This document shows positions 62,808-64,000 of a stretch of DNA of 64,000 bases, piece by piece. The translations under genes and the position numbers were made by a program. The notes beneath the pieces were generated by a model that was given only the letters and a program-made list of their open reading frames with translations, was not told the DNA's origin and did not search any database. Each line of letters begins with the position of its first letter. Position 1 is the first letter of the stretch. Source of the DNA: Marinobacter maritimus (GTDB lineage Bacteria > Pseudomonadota > Gammaproteobacteria > Pseudomonadales > Oleiphilaceae); the NCBI RefSeq assembly GCF_007671675.1, contig NZ_VCGW01000002.1, positions 930,001 to 994,000 on the forward strand, given 5' to 3'.

Positions 62808-64000
62808 ATGATTCAACCAACCACATCACCTTCGGATTTGGCTAGCTTACTTGGAACAACTCATTCTAAGCTTAATTATACACTGTATTCCTTTCCCCTA
62901 GAATATTCCTATACAAAGTTCACTATCGAAAAGAAGAATGGTAGTAGCCGCCAGATTCGGGCTCCAAATCCAAAATTAAAGATTATTCAAAAACGGCTAA
63001 AAAATCATTTGGAAAAGCTTTATAGACCCCATTCGGCTGCAACAGCTTTTGTTGCTGGAAGAGGTATCGTTGATAATGCTAAAAGGCATATAAAAAGAGA
63101 ATGCGTTTTCAATCTAGATTTAGATTCTTTTTTTGATTATATTCACTTTGGACGAGTTAAAGGACTTTTAGTCGCTCCTCCTTATAATTTAAGAGACGAC
63201 ACTGCAAAGCTAATCGCTCACATTTGTTGCTTAAACGGAAGGCTACCTCAAGGTGCGCCAACTTCGCCCCTAATATCGAATATGGTTGCTCGAAGCTTAG
63301 ACCATAAACTGTCCAGGTTAGCAAAAAAATATAAAGCACGTTACTCGAGATACGCGGATGATATTACTTTTTCTTTCCAAAAGAAGACAGATGGTATTAT
63401 TTTTCACGTTGATGAGGGAGTTGTTAAGCCAAGTGTTGAGCTGGTCGATATTATTGAAAACGCCGGTTTTTTAATTAATATAAGAAAGACGAGAGTTCAG
63501 TATTATGATCAGCGACAAGTAGTTACTGGATTGAAAGTTAATTCAGTCGTCAATGTCGACAGGCGTTATATTAGGACAACCAGGGCAATGCTTTTTTCGT
63601 TGTCACAGGGTGTTGAGTCCGCAAATATGAAGTTTTTTGAAAAGGTTGGAGGCGACCCTGAGCGCAGGCTGGAAAATGTAGTTCATGGTCGTATAGCCTT
63701 CATCGGTATGGTGAAAGGAAGGGGTGGCTCTGTTTATCAAACGCTTTCACAAAAATTTAACGATTTGGGTCTGGATATCCAATCTCCTATTGGCCCTGCT
63801 GAAATAAAAGATGAGTTAGAACAAAAGCTCCATTTCTATAGTTATAAAAATAGGGCTCGCTTGCAAAGGTGTGTGTGGGTCGTTGACTTTGGGGGTGTCC
63901 CAGGTCTTGATATGGATCAGGAGCTTGTCCAGGGTACTGCATTCATGATCGGAGGCCAACGAATCTTAACCAGTGCTCATACCTTTGCCAAAGCTGGAAA
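62808..64000 (+). CDS. Retron-type reverse transcriptase fused to trypsin-like protease (partial, runs off window)
   Basis: From ATG 62808 I read 397 complete codons. Residues 1-330 are a reverse transcriptase: NAxxH at 90-94 (NAKRH), LPQGAPTSP at 146-154, RYADDITF with the YADD at 182-185 and VTG at 239-241 (VVTGLKVN). NAxxH and VTG are retron marks. The end gives VDFGGVPGLDMD, VQGTAFMIGGQRILTSAH and TF; GTAFxI then TSAH at 388-391 matches the first part of a trypsin-like serine protease with the catalytic His. The Asp and Ser would be outside the window. The sequence is AT-rich. TTG 62793 is an alternative start; no strong ribosome-binding site is visible. Retrons are defence systems in which the fused domain acts as effector; here that is inference. 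Confidence 0.82.
   Translation, partial: MIQPTTSPSDLASLLGTTHSKLNYTLYSFPLEYSYTKFTIEKKNGSSRQIRAPNPKLKIIQKRLKNHLEKLYRPHSAATAFVAGRGIVDNAKRHIKRECVFNLDLDSFFDYIHFGRVKGLLVAPPYNLRDDTAKLIAHICCLNGRLPQGAPTSPLISNMVARSLDHKLSRLAKKYKARYSRYADDITFSFQKKTDGIIFHVDEGVVKPSVELVDIIENAGFLINIRKTRVQYYDQRQVVTGLKVNSVVNVDRRYIRTTRAMLFSLSQGVESANMKFFEKVGGDPERRLENVVHGRIAFIGMVKGRGGSVYQTLSQKFNDLGLDIQSPIGPAEIKDELEQKLHFYSYKNRARLQRCVWVVDFGGVPGLDMDQELVQGTAFMIGGQRILTSAHTFAKAG

Noticed and set aside
1..64000. CRISPR array, tRNA or rRNA genes
   Set aside because: No regularly spaced repeats and no cloverleaf or rRNA-like stretch noticed when reading.

Overview
The window looks like chromosome of a marine, heterotrophic gammaproteobacterium, most like Marinobacter or a close relative. 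This is inferred from the general look of the proteins, two tripartite tricarboxylate (TTT) transporters, a TRAP transporter, an NTP/NDP-exchanger-like carrier and a DUF3348/DUF802/OmpA/DUF2894 operon; no rRNA or tRNA gene is present to confirm it. Most of the window is moderately GC-rich ordinary chromosome. The last 5 kb, from about 59.1 kb, is visibly AT-rich and looks acquired.

Layout. 0-6 kb: accessory block with a retropepsin-like protease, a large superfamily-1 helicase ending in a DUF2726 domain, small orphan and membrane proteins, a DUF3703 protein, a truncated nuclease-like fragment, and a Phd/ParE toxin-antitoxin pair with a palindromic operator. 6-8.8 kb: CpxAR/RstAB-type two-component system divergent from a Spy/CpxP-like lipoprotein, with tandem decamers between them; this segment is flanked by a degenerate 36-bp coding repeat. 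8.9-20 kb: single-gene units for small enzymes (VOC, GFA, OsmC, alpha/beta hydrolase, ACT, M14 peptidase, metallophosphoesterase), regulators (CadC-like, HxlR, AraC) and an EamA exporter. 20-27 kb: carboxylate catabolism locus (semialdehyde dehydrogenase, TctABC, RraA-like protein) divergent from a FadR-type GntR regulator. 27-32.5 kb: CitAB-type two-component system divergent from a second tctCBA operon. 32.5-36.4 kb: TauE/SafE transporter, an AAA ATPase that has lost its P-loop through a deletion, alpha/beta hydrolase, GlxA-type regulator. 36.4-40.2 kb: DUF3348-DUF802-OmpA-DUF2894 operon, with a MotA/MotB-like pair. 41-47 kb: peroxiredoxin-glutaredoxin fusion, YihY, YHS, monooxygenase-like, MFS/nucleotide carrier, Tat-exported aldo-keto reductase, VF530 protein. 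47-50 kb: TRAP transporter. 50-52 kb: LemA/TPM operon. 52.4-59 kb: urease operon (urtE, ureDABCEFG, hupE/ureJ) with only a scrap of urtD left upstream.

The right end (59.2-64 kb) is the most interesting part: a TIR-STAND NTPase, a decayed REP-type transposase, and a retron-type reverse transcriptase (NAxxH, YADD and VTG motifs) whose C-terminus runs into a trypsin-like protease domain cut off by the window edge. Together they look like a phage-defence island. Other notable points are remnants of the TauE/SafE C-terminus at two extra places, the loss of the urea ABC transporter beside intact urease genes, and a gene junction that truncated an ATPase. No CRISPR array, rRNA or tRNA was seen.
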